64,000 nucleotides of DNA, taken from the NCBI GenBank assembly GCA_959347315.1, contig OY365809.1:45317447-45381446 (forward strand). The letters run 5' to 3'. The notes below the pieces were generated by a model. That model did no database searches. It was not told where the DNA came from and saw nothing but the letters and a program-made list of their open reading frames with translations. How positions within the stretch are numbered: position 1 is the first letter of the stretch; every line of letters starts with the position of its first letter. This DNA comes from Bimastos eiseni. Taxonomy: Eukaryota; Annelida; Clitellata; Crassiclitellata; Lumbricidae. Position numbers and translations under genes: made by a program. Below are positions 36,053-46,599 of this stretch, one piece after another.

Positions 36053-37978
36053 CTATCCAAGGTCGCTGCGGAACAGGCGCCGCTTTCCAAGGTCAGCCCG
36101 AAACACTCTCCTCGACGCCTCGTACCTGGCTCGCTTGCCCAGGTCAGCCCGGAACTTGGGCCTCTTCTCGGTGAGCAGGTAGACGGGCCCAGCCCCAAGG
36201 TTATCTCTCCCCCAGTCGCCTTCTGCGAGATCCAGTTCACCCGGTGTCGAGTCTCCTCCGAATCGCTTGCCAAGGTCGCTCCGGAAGCGGCTGTAGCGCT
36301 TTCCGAGATCGGCCTTGAAGCTTCGATAGCGTTTCTCAATGACATCTCCGTGGAGCAGAGGTTGCTCGTGGTGGATCTGACTACGTTTGCCGAGGTCGCT
36401 TCTGAAGGCGTGCTTCCTCTTGTCCTTCAGGCCAAGGATTCCGTTGAACTTTGACATCTCGCCACCTGAAAGAGTTGGAGTGTTTCTTATTGACATATTG
36501 CTTATGTTCTAATTGAACTTATTGAAGTCAAAAGATAGGCCTATAGGCCTACGTATGTATATTATCCAAGAACGAGTTGTTGCTGATAGGTAAGTTGAAA
36601 AAATCTAATTATATTAAAAATATATGAGTATGAATATTAACTAAGAAAGAGTTATTGCTAATGTTCAAGCTGAATAAATTCTAGTCATAGTGAAAGGATA
36701 TATGTAGGAATCGAATATTGACCAATGAAGAGGAGCCAAAGTTAGTGTCTAGCTTTTCTTGGCTCATTTGGAATCAGGGCTGTTGTTGTAATATTTGCAT
36801 TGCTCAATAAACAATAAAAAAGATTGATGGTGATGAGGTTGGGGCAAATTGAAAATACGGGTAAGAAATACGTGTTTCAAGGCGAATAAAATTTTTAAAT
36901 GGGCAGAAGCTGCAGCCTTTGTAATTACTTCAACTTTAGTTCAAATTGAAGTGAAAAGATGCCTGCATGAACATCAACAAAGAAATAGGAGCCGTGAATA
37001 GTATAAGATGTTTTTAAAACCAATTATAATGCGAAAAGGAATTACTTTCGTAATATTTTAATTTTAATTTCGAGGCTTTGAAGTTATCTTTGTAAGGTCT
37101 ATTGGTAATTCGATTCAATTTCCCAGCGATTTTTTTTTTCTAGCAAATAATGCTTCAATGTTATTATATGAGATGACGTGACCCTTGACCTGATAGGGCA
37201 GGAAGAAAACCAACAGACAAAGAACAGAATCGAGTAAGACAGAGGGACAGAGAGAGACAGAGCCAGAGACAGATACAAGGTGAGAAGGACAAAGACATAT
37301 ATAGAAAGAGAGACACACAGTGTGAGAGCGACAGTTAGACCAACAGAAAGAGAGAGAGAAACGCAGAGAGACAGAAACAGAGACAGAGACAAAACGGAAA
37401 AACAGAGATAGAGATAGAACGAGAGACACATAGAGAGAGACATATAGAGCGACAGAGAGAGAAACAGAGACATGTATACAGAGATAGAATGAGAAAAACG
37501 GAGAGAGATACATCCACAGGAAGAGACAGACACAGAGATAGACAGAGAGAGACATGGAGAGACATAGAGAGAGTGAGAGACAAAGACAGAGAGGAGAGAG
37601 AGAGAGACTAGCGTACATCTTGAAACGTCATCGACTCATACCCGCAACTTCCAATACCAGCCCCACATAAATCATTGTCCTGAAGCAACGTTTTCCACCA
37701 TCTCCTCACCTGCGGCAGGACCATCCTCTTCGTCATCGTCCTCATCGTCATTCTCTACATCATCGCTCTCCTCCTCTTCGGCATCCGACGTCAGCCCGTC
37801 CTTGAACTTCCGCTCAACGTAGGAGACCCGGTGGTTCTTGTTGAACTCTGCCCCTTTCTCCAGTCCATCAATCGCCATCTTCGAATCGTCAGCGAGGGCG
37901 CCCCCTGGCGTTGGGCCCCAGCAAGTGACGACCACCAGAAGCAGGACCGCTCCTTTGGTGCAAAGCATCGTTCGGGTA
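36053..37978 (-). CDS. Neuropeptide precursor with six FRxDL-amide peptides, complete, two coding exons
   Basis: Exon A 37710-37978 (start codon 37968; acceptor CCTGCTGCAG just upstream shows a separate 5' UTR exon) and exon B 36053-36465 (acceptor CTCTTTCAG) join in phase 1 to give 223 aa. Residues 1-26 are a signal peptide (cut expected after GGALA). 60-85 are very acidic. Then dibasic-flanked peptides follow: KHAFRSDL-G-KR, YRSFKADL-G-KR, YSRFRSDL-G-KR, PKFRADL-G-KR, VFRADL-G-KR (after RR) and LFRSDL-G at the very C-terminus. The Gly is the amide donor, so the products should be F(R/K)(S/A)DL-amides. Spacers SQIHHEQPLLHGDVIE and a 32-residue FGGD...LLTE peptide are also excised by KR. The architecture is that of a secreted precursor cut by prohormone convertases and amidated by PAM. 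I do not recognise the family; the receptor is unknown. Confidence 0.93.
37200..37610. repeat. (AGAC/AGAG)n tract in the neuropeptide intron
   Basis: Purine-rich CAGAGACAGAGAGA repeats occupy much of the 1.2-kb intron between the two coding exons. Confidence 0.9.
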
Positions 37979-38096
37979 CTGCAGCAGGAAAACAGTTGGA
38001 ATATGACTTAGGCCAAGATGAGATTAAATAGGTGTGCAAAAGATGGAATAGTCCTATAAAACTGAAAAGTGACTCAATCTTAGAGATGATGAAAAG

Positions 38097-38258
38097 ATGA
38101 CTGAGACTTAGAAAAGATGAATGACGCTATGAAAAAATAAAAAATTCTTAAGCTTCGAAAAGATGACAATAGCTTCATAAATCTATTGCCATCTTTTCTA
38201 AGCTTAAGAATTTTTCATTTTGCATAATAGTCATTCATCTTTTCTAAGTCTCAGTCAT
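38097..38258. other. Long near-perfect hairpin, 76-bp arms, 10-nt loop
   Basis: 38097-38172 and 38183-38258 are reverse complements without net indels, differing at about ten positions, most of them clustered at 38121-38140. The loop is CTTCATAAAT. It lies about 120 bp 5' of the neuropeptide coding exon, probably in the 5' UTR intron, and within a region (38060-38450) of ~24-bp AAAAGATGACT-type repeats, from which the palindrome probably arose. Confidence 0.9.
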
Positions 38259-38615
38259 TTTTTCCAAGTCCAAGTCAGACTGATAAAAACTTTGAGAGGA
38301 TGACATATGCTTGTAAAAGATGATTGAAGCTTTGAAAATATGACTATGAACTTGAAAGGATGACTGTAGCTTTTCAAGATGACTGTACCTTTGAAAAGAT
38401 GATTCAATCTTTAAGAAGATGACTAAGACTTTGAAAGATGACATATGCTTATATAGATGATTGAAATATTATTTCGCACCTGCGGAACTTTCTCGGAGTG
38501 CTTCCTGTTGAGTGCGTAACCAAAGACGTCGTATCTGCAGCAGTGTCTCCTTCCTCAGTGGCAGGTGTCGCCACTCGCAATGATCAGCCTAAAAGGGGAA
38601 ATGCGTATGCTGCAC

Positions 38616-39190
38616 CAAGAAGAGGAGGAGGAGGAGGAAGAAGAAGAAGAAGGAGGAGGAAGAAGAAGAAGGAGCAGGAGCAGGAAGAAGAAGGAGGAGG
38701 AGCAGGATGCAGAAGAAGAAGGAGGAGGAGGAAGAAGAAGAAGGAGGAGGAGGAAGAAGAAGAAGGAGGAGGAGGAAGAAGAAGAAGGAGGAGGAGGAAG
38801 AAGAAGAAGGAGGAGGAGGAAGAAGAAGAGTTTGAATCCACTTCCTCCTCTTTCAATCCGCCAGCGCTTGCTCACTATCCTCATAGGTTGCTGTTTTCTC
38901 CTCCACTTCTCTAATCTCCTCCTCTTCCTCTTCTGTTTATCATACTCCTCCTCCTCCCCTTCTCCTCCTCCTCCTCTTCCTTCTGTTTCGTTTCAACCCA
39001 TCCTTTCACTCATTCCACTCTATTATCATCTTACTTCTCTGTTGTTTCACTCACCTTTTCTATTCCCTTTCCACCTCATTTTCTCTTTCCTCCTCCTCGT
39101 TTTTCCTCCTCTTCCTCCTCTTTCTCCTTTACATTCTCTTCTTCCTCATATTACTCTCTCTCTCTTCCTTCAACCCTTTTCCCCATTCTT
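38616..39190. repeat. (GAAGAAGGAGGAGGAG)n purine tract then pyrimidine tract
   Basis: 38616-38832 is GAA/GGA repeats; 38900-39190 is TCCTCC/CTTCC repeats. The two complementary-type tracts give Glu/Arg/Lys or Pro/Leu/Ser ORFs that are artefacts. Confidence 0.92.
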
Positions 39191-39307
39191 CTTTATCCCC
39201 TCTTCCAAAGCTTCAGAAATAACCTGATACTGCCTAAACTCCTTTAAATATTGACCGTAAAAGAGCGGTCGGCAAAACCGACTCAAGAATTAAATGCGCT
39301 ACGTAAA

Positions 39308-39309
39308 AC

Positions 39310-39342
<33 letters not shown>

Positions 39343-39560
39343 CAAACATACACATATGCAGACATACATACATACATACATACATACATACATACATACA
39401 TACACAAGCACCTACATTCAAGCGCATGTACGAATACTTGCTTACATAATTGCATCGATACCTACAATCATCCACACATGCACACATGCACACACACACG
39501 TGCAAGATTATACACGCACACATACAAGCATATATGCAGGCATATCTACAAACATACATA
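39308..39560. repeat. (TA)n, (CATA)n and (CA)n microsatellites
   Basis: 39308-39340 (AT)n, 39362-39405 (CATA)n, 39470-39510 CACACATG; the Thr-His-Ile ORF is an artefact. Confidence 0.93.
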
Positions 39561-40049
39561 CACATACTCTGAAACACACTTCTATCGATTCGTAGGCCTA
39601 CATGTACGTGTTCAATATCTTCGCATACAAATTACCAGCATGTACGCGTACGTGGGTGTGTCCGTATGTTTGTATGAGTTCGTGCATGTGTGACTATGTA
39701 TCTGTGGCTGTATTTTTGTGTATGTGTGTTTGCATGTATCTGTGCTTGTACGTGTGTGTATGCGTTTAGTATTTGTGCGTTTTGTTGCTGATACGAAATA
39801 CGAAAGTCGTGTATTTCTCGACTAACATCAACTTAGCATCGCTCGCTCTGTCATTTTCTTCGTCGACATCTGCCAACTGAGAAGAGATAGAGTGAGACAT
39901 AGAGACTGATGGAGACCCACGGACAGACAGACAGACAGAGGGACAAACAGATGGTGAGGCAGACAGACAGTTCTTTCGTAACAACCGTTGTCCGATGAGG
40001 AGTGCTTCTATTGAGTAGCTGTTACATTGAGCGCCGAATGATGAGGCAA

Positions 40050-40320
40050 AAGAGACAAATGGGAGAGATGGAAAAAGAGGGAGAGATGGAGAAAGAGGGA
40101 GAGATGGAGAAATAGGGAGAGATGGAGAAATAGGGAGAGATGGAGAAATAGGGAGATAGGCAGACAGAAAGATAAATATATATATATATATATACAGAAA
40201 AAAGAGAGACCTCGGCTACAGATGAAGAAAGAGAAACTGACAGAGAGAGAGAGACAGAGAAAGAGACGGAGAGAGAGAGACAGACAGACACCGAGAAAGA
40301 GAAAGAGAGAGACGCATTGA
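40050..40320. repeat. 18-bp GGGAGAGATGGAGAAATA minisatellite and (AGAC)n
   Basis: 40060-40155 carries about six copies of GGGAGAGATGGAGAAATA/GAAAGAGG variants; 40225-40320 is purine-rich (GAGA/CAGA)n. Confidence 0.9.
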
Positions 40321-40469
40321 GGGACATGAATCCCAGGATCAAAGAAACGAATAACGAACAGATATTTACAGAGGAATAGTTAAACACACTGACAACCGAC
40401 AGCTGCCCTAATACACCGGAGTGCTGAAACGAAATTTGAAAGTTACAACAAAGGTTCATCGAAAAAAAT

Positions 40470-40770
40470 TCCAGTTTCTTCGGGTTTTTCCTACTTTCTT
40501 CGGTTCTTGTCGGCTTTCTTCGGTTCTTTTCAGCTTTATTCGGTTCTTTCTGGCTATATTTGGGGCCTGGCCGGCTTTTCTTAGTTCTCGTCGACTTTTT
40601 GCCGGTTTTTCCCGGTTTACCTCCGTTCCTTCCGCTTTTCTTCGGTTCTTTCCGCCTTTATTCGGTTGCCTTCTGCATTCTTCGGTGGTTTTTTCCTTTA
40701 GTTTTTCGGGTTTCTTCGGTTTCGTTCGACATAGTTCCATCAGCTTTCTTCGGGTTTCTTCGTTATTTTT
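40470..40770. repeat. ~20-bp TTCTTCGGTTCTTTCCGGC minisatellite
   Basis: A diverged tandem repeat with core CTTCGGTT(C)TTTTC-GGC recurs through 300 bp. ORFs on both strands (Phe-rich plus, Lys/Glu/Arg-rich minus) come from the repeat. Confidence 0.8.
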
Positions 40771-40959
40771 TCATCGTTACGAATTCGACAGGATCTTCCA
40801 AGTAGCTCATTAATAATTGTTCGAGTCATGCGCTGGTGAAAGACGAAGAAGGTCTTCAGGCCTTGCAAGACGTCGTCCATACGCGCTGGCCCATCTATCA
40901 ACGATACTTCGGTCGTAATCGGAGGCGTAAGCACGCATTTATAGAGCGCCAGTGAGAGA

Positions 40960-41530
40960 GGCGACAGGGTGTGGGAGAGAGAGAGTGAGATATAGAGAGA
41001 GACAGAGGCAGAGGCAGTGAGAGACAGAGAGACAGACAGAGAGAGAGAGAGAGAGAGAGTTTGAAGCATTTGCGGAAGAAACTCAGGAGCATAGACAGAT
41101 CCGGAAAGACAAAGAGAGATGGAGGGATGAAGATACAGAGAGATATTCGGAAAGAGACAGACGTAGAGAGAGAGAGAGAGACAGATAAAGAGACAGAGAC
41201 AGACAGAGTTGACAGAGCTGGCAGAGGCATAAACGGGGTGGCGATATAGACAGGGAAATAGACAAAGTGACAGATGGGAGTAGAGAGAGGGCAAGGAAGA
41301 GGGAGAGAAAGGGAAAGAGAATAAACTAGGGAGAGACAGACAGAGAGAGACAGACAGAGAGACAAAGAGAGAGAGAGAGATAAAACAACAGACAGAGACA
41401 GAGTGAGACAGAGAGAGACAAGACAGAGTGAGGCAGAGTGAGATAGAGACACAGACAGAGTGAGAAAGACAGAGAGAAAGACACAGAGAGAGAAAGAAAC
41501 AGAGAGAGAGAGAGAGAGACAACCAGAGAG
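40960..41530. repeat. (GAGA)/(CAGA)n purine tract
   Basis: Nearly continuous AGAG/AGAC repeats; minus-strand Ser/Leu/Cys ORFs of up to 306 aa are artefacts. Confidence 0.95.
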
Positions 41531-41959
41531 ACACCCTCTGAGACTCGTTCGTGATTGCATTAAGTGAGTCTGGTCGCACAGTTAGACACGTAGCAGCAAA
41601 TAGTGACGTCTTAACAGTCAACGAAGTGTTTGCCTTCGATCTCTGGCCATAAATCACCATTCCCTCCTCCTACTTCCACTACCCCATTGTCCTATCCCTC
41701 CTCATTCTTCCCCGCCATTTCTTCCCCACCCTCCTTCTACTCCTCCTCCTCCTCCTCCTACTCGTTCCTATTTGTTATGCCAGACGGCGCTAATCTTAAC
41801 CGGAAACTCCCAGGGTGCTGCGCGCCTACGTGCGCAACAGAGATAGCGGAAGTTCACGCTTGAGCAGTCAGCCGCTCGAGGCGACTCGATCCATTTCCGG
41901 TTTCCCAGTGTGCTGTCATCTTCAACTTTTCAATTTCAAGAAGCAATTGACTGCAATGC

Positions 41960-42260
41960 AAGACAAGTAATAGTATATCCATTAGATTGGCATCATTAGT
42001 CGCTCTACTGCTAGTAATATTGCTAATCTGTATCATTAGAGTAGGCATTAGTAGTTCTACAGCTAGTAATATCATTAATTGGCAGCATTAGTATAAGCAT
42101 TCGTAGCTCTACTGCTAGTAGCATTGCTAATTGGCATCACGAGAATAAGCATTAGTAGTTTTTTCTGCTAGTAATCTGCTAGTAGATTCACTAATTAACC
42201 TAATTGAAGTTAGCATTGGTAGTTTAATTGTTAATAGTATTACTAATTGGCCGACGAACA
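41960..42260. repeat. ~48-bp degenerate tandem repeat
   Basis: The pattern GCTAGTAATATTGCTAATT, GGCATCATTAG, AGCATTAGTAGTT, CTACT recurs about six times with divergence. Confidence 0.7.
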
Positions 42261-42454
42261 GTGATAGCACTGAAACTATTACACTACGTTACGTTAGGTC
42301 GCATTAAGTTCTGTTACGTCCACAAATCTTAGTTTTTCTTTCAATTCCTCCTTTCCTCAACAGCGACGCCTGCTGTTAACTTCGCTTTCCTTCAAGCCAT
42401 CCAGACGTAAATGCGATTAACACTCAAGGGTCGCGTTCTAAATTCTCTCTTCGA

Positions 42455-42560
42455 CAGTCACGCTTCGCCGAACGATTGGTTAACTACTGGCGACTCTGAC
42501 CTCTTGGTCGCAGGATCGAATCCGGTGTCGGAAGTGACAGCCGACGGCTTGTTAAAGTCC
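42455..42560 (+). mobile_element. tRNA-like SINE head (diverged)
   Basis: CGATTGGTTAACTACTGGCG followed ~40 nt later by CAGGATCGAATCCGG resembles tRNA A- and B-box promoters (B box GGATCGAATCC). No folded tRNA gene; more like an old SINE 5' end. Confidence 0.4.
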
Positions 42561-42809
42561 TTTGGGAGGTTACGAAAAAGGAGCTTTATAAATCACCCGA
42601 TTTAATGGAACGGTCTCGGAATATGCGGCTTTTCTTGACGCCACTGACCAGTATATACATAGTACGTTTATCTATATCCTGTATATATATATATATTGTA
42701 TTTAGATATCTACATATATATATATATCTACATATATATATACATACATCTATATATATAGACCCTCTATATCATTCTGCAAAAATAATGGAAAGCGTAG
42801 GTTACAAGA

Positions 42810-43640
42810 GAATGAACCAGAAATATCGGTGCAACTAGGAGTAAAGTTTAACAACCTTAGATTTGCAAGTGACGTGGAGATGCCGGAGGAGAGCTGCGAG
42901 AGTTTGTAAACAGGAAAGTGTAGACCTAGCTGGACTGAACATAGATCCCATGAAAGCTGGGTTAGTCATAAACGTGGATAAAAACATTGGTAATTGGTAG
43001 GGAGACAATACGCAAAGAAACAAAAATTGAAGAAGAGACAATAGACAATGTTAAGGAATTTGTTGACCTGGACAGTCTTATAACAAGGGACAACAATTGT
43101 AGGCATAAAGGCAAGACTAGCAAAGGCAAAATGAGTTAAAGCGGACCTAAACAAAATGTCACATGGAATACCAAGCACATCAGTTACAAACCTAAACTTA
43201 ACATCCTTAAAACATTTGTATTTAGTACAGCAATGTATTCATGCGAAACATGGTCAATTAAAACATCAGATCGGGACAAAATACTAGCATTTGAAATGTA
43301 CTGTTATAGGAGAATATTACACTTGAACTGGACAATGAAGGCGACAAATAAGAAAATCAGAAGAAGACTAGAAATAAAGGAGGCTTTAATGCAAAAATTA
43401 GTGGGGAGGATATTAAGCCTCATTGGACACATATGATTATGTGGAATGAATGACAAAAAGAAAGTGAAAGCTGTAATCAGAGGAGTTATGGATGGGAAAG
43501 GGCGCCGCTGAAGCCCAAACAGAGAGTGGATGGACGACATTATAGAATGGTGCAAAAGTGACCTTCAAAGCCTATAGATAGCAGAGCAAGATAGAGAACT
43601 ATGGAAACAGATGATAAAAGTTGCATTGGACACCTACGAA
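42810..43640 (+). mobile_element. RTE-like non-LTR retrotransposon remnant
   Basis: Broken frames spell successive parts of an RTE-type ORF C-terminus: FNNLRFASDVEMPEE (in place of LRFADD), AGLNIDPMKAGLVI, ETKIEEETIDNVKEFVDLD, FSTAMYSCETWSIKT, LAFEMYCYRRILHLNW, NKKIRRRLEIKEALMQKLVG, EWMDDIIEWCKSDLQSL and DRELWKQM. Several stops and frameshifts (for example after LIGHI at 43436) show it is dead. The 5' RT core and endonuclease are missing. Confidence 0.8.
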
Positions 43641-44923
43641 TCATGGACCATGATGATGACGATGACATATATATATTATGTATTTTTATGTAATGTATGC
43701 ATATATATATATATATTGAGTGGATTGTGAGAAGATAGGCTACTTATATAGGATCCGTGTTTCGAAACATTAACGTCTTATTTTGGTTTCTAGTCCCATC
43801 TTATTTATGTACTCAGCCACTGATCTGACAAACCCTCTGACTTGACGCAGCACTCGAATAGAATAGATCTCATCTCAATTAGGAGGGAGTTAAATGAATA
43901 AAATATATAAATAAGTAAAACATATTCATTAGCTTCTTATTAAGCGCCTCTGATTAGATCGTGCCGGAAGAGGCGCTATAGAAATCTGTAAATACAATTC
44001 AATGAAAATGAAATGATAATCACTAGTGTTGTTTTTTATATATGGTATATATACGCTACTACTTTTCCTCCTATACTACTATATAATCCTACTACTACAA
44101 CTACTATTACTGCTTCCACAACGACTACCTCCAATACTTCCGCTACTTCCACTACCACTACAACTACTACTACTACTGTTGTTGTTGTTGTTGTCGTAGT
44201 TGCTATTATTAATATTGTTGTTGTTGTTGTTATTGTCGTCGTATTTGTTGTCTTAATAGTTATTATTCCTCAATTTGTAAAAGCCAACTTCTAATGACGA
44301 AGCTTTGTAGGCCAACCTCAGACGACAAATAATCGAAATAGACGATTCTCTGCAATCAACCATTCAAACGACGCCATTAACAACCATAAGTTTCTGAAGA
44401 GAATTTATGAGGTGCCTTTTGAAAACCTCTTCAACTCCAAGATCTGGCGCCACATATTTGCATTGCAATGCCTGGAGATAAATCGATTTATTCACCTCTT
44501 TCCTTTCTCCTTTACAATTTATGTTCACGTTTTATTCTGGCAGAGGACGCGAACTGAACTTGAAGGGAAAGCAATAATCTTTCTAAACCATGACATCTAA
44601 GTTCAGGTACAATAACTCATTACTCTTTATCTTTACAAATAATAGTTTTTGTCCATTATTTATCATTATGTGGCTCATATATATTTATTTTTGCAGGAGT
44701 TTCTTCGCCATAGAAACCTTGGGGACAATTCTCCATCCAAGAATTGGAAAGATTTCATTGAGAGATGATCTCCTCTCAGTTAGATCTCTCAATTGGGGAG
44801 TTTCGAAATTGGAGGGAGGGTACAAATAAGAATATGCCAACATACTAATATTGAATAGTGCCAGTCCAAAACCATGATAAATGAGGAGGGGAGGCTATTA
44901 TGCTCTCTTTCACTCTCTCTCTT

Positions 44924-44956
<33 letters not shown>

Positions 44957-46018
44957 TATATATAAAGGAGGAGGAGAGGCTGTCATGCAGTGTCTTTAAA
45001 CTGCAACTGCTACTAACTATAAGCCAACTAACTAACAGAATATTATTTATAAGTAATCGATCATAAGCATTACATATTATATATATATACAAAATCGTAT
45101 GCAATTCGTAAATAACTTCTGGCAGTTATGCATTCATATAGCGCCTCATTGCTTGCGCGCCAGTCATGTTATTAATGAGGCAGTTGATTGCTGGCTTTAG
45201 ATCTAACGCAGCAGCCATAGGTAATTAAGCAATTGAAGAGGCGATACATACTGAGCGGTTTCTTTTGTTGTTACCAGCATTTTCAGAGTCTTCAAACCCG
45301 GTCATAATCATCATCATCATCGAGATTCGGTCGAGTGTTGACTGTCGAGTGTTCCCGAACCATTATGACAGTTTCCGCGTGTGTGCACAGGCCTACTGAT
45401 CTATCTAAATATTATGAATTTTGAAATTTGCATCTTTTCGCTGATTCGATTCTAAAAACGACGCCATTCTTTTTTAGCTCCTCAGTAAAAGATAATTACA
45501 CTCTACGTCGGATTCTCAATCGTGTCGTGCTTCAATGGTTGTAAGAGAATGAATGTGGTTTGTGGATGAGGATGCTGTTATGGTCTACCTTCCGAGAGCA
45601 GTTGAGAATTGGAGATCTCGTGGATTCATGCGTTCTTCTTAACCGTGCAGGCTTCATATTTAATGTTCTATATTCGCGCATGCTTCATTAATGGTTCGTT
45701 TGAAATCGCAAACGTTAAGTAATTCTTTAACATTCGTGAATTTTTTAACTGGCCAAGTATTAGCTTACATAAACAAGTTCATGCGGCGCATACATGGTTG
45801 GTTCCACTCTTGTGCGTGAGCCCACCACTGGTGACTCTTTTCAGCTTACTGTGCATACCGAGGTACCATAGTTTTGCTAAATTATACATTGTATATTTTA
45901 CTCGCACGCTATGACATTTCACATCTTTTAGGCAAGCGCAGAGAGCGCCTCTGAGTAGATATCGCTAAGGGGCGCTATATAAATGCTCGACTACATTTCA
46001 TTACAATAATCAAATAGG
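43641..46018. other. Intergenic with microsatellites and short dispersed repeats
   Basis: 44090-44260 is (ACT)n/(GTT)n. 44910-44960 is (CT)n(AT)n. A GTGCCAGTCC element lies at 44856-44905. LINE-type GCGCTATA tails occur at 43970, 45133 (reversed) and 45968. A minus copy of the 6629 repeat lies at 45781-45870. No gene supported. Confidence 0.6.
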
Positions 46019-46040
46019 TGCATATAACATATAAGACTTA

Positions 46041-46101
46041 TATAATAACAAAGACCACCAGCGCCATCTTCCTTATCCATGCTTGGGACTGGCACTATTC
46101 A
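46041..46101 (-). repeat. GTGCCAGTCC dispersed element, minus copy
   Basis: Read on minus: ATAGTGCCAGTCCCAAGC, ATGGATAAGGAAGATGGCGC, then GGTCTTTGTTATTATA; full-length match to the family. Confidence 0.75.
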
Positions 46102-46409
46102 ATCCGGGAAGAGCCAGTCAGCATTATTACATTACATTGCACGCATATTGTGTCCATACGTACTAAACCACGCAAACAGAACCACACCGGCCTTGCATAC
46201 ACACATTATAATCTGCGCTCTTGCATACACGCAAGTTTAACAGTGTCATTCTCGACCAGACAGAAGCCTCTCTTCAATTTCCCGTCGTCGAATGTGTTTC
46301 TAGTAGGAAGTGTATCGAAAGCGCGTCCTTTAGGAAACGCTTGTGAAATCGAATCACGCCAATAATCGAATTCTGGCGTATTTCCGGTTCGAATGAGGTC
46401 GATGTAACG

Positions 46410-46520
46410 ACGATGATGCAACGAAGATACAACAAAGATGTGACGAATATACAACAAAGATGCGACGAAGATACAACAAAGATGCGACGAAGATACAATA
46501 AAGATGCGACGAAGATACAA
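46410..46520. repeat. 21-bp minisatellite, about five copies
   Basis: Unit ATACAACAAAGATGCGACGAAG repeated with few changes (core GATGCGACGAAGATACAA). Confidence 0.9.
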
Positions 46521-46599
46521 CTATATAGGGTGCACCAACGATGCAAAGTCGTATCGAATTATTTTATGCATTGTGAGAGACGCTATATGAATTGATAGA

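Noticed and set aside
36047..36454. 135-codon plus-strand ORF
   Set aside because: Antisense of the neuropeptide exon, which has full splice and motif support.
40740..41660. 306-codon minus ORF, including the non-repetitive end LIDGPARMDDVLQGLKTFF
   Set aside because: Most is (GAGA)n read as Ser/Leu. The unique end looks protein-like but has no acceptor, no family match and adjoins a GCGCTCTATAAATG repeat tail.
42455..42560. Functional tRNA gene
   Set aside because: Only the B box is convincing; acceptor and anticodon stems do not pair by eye.
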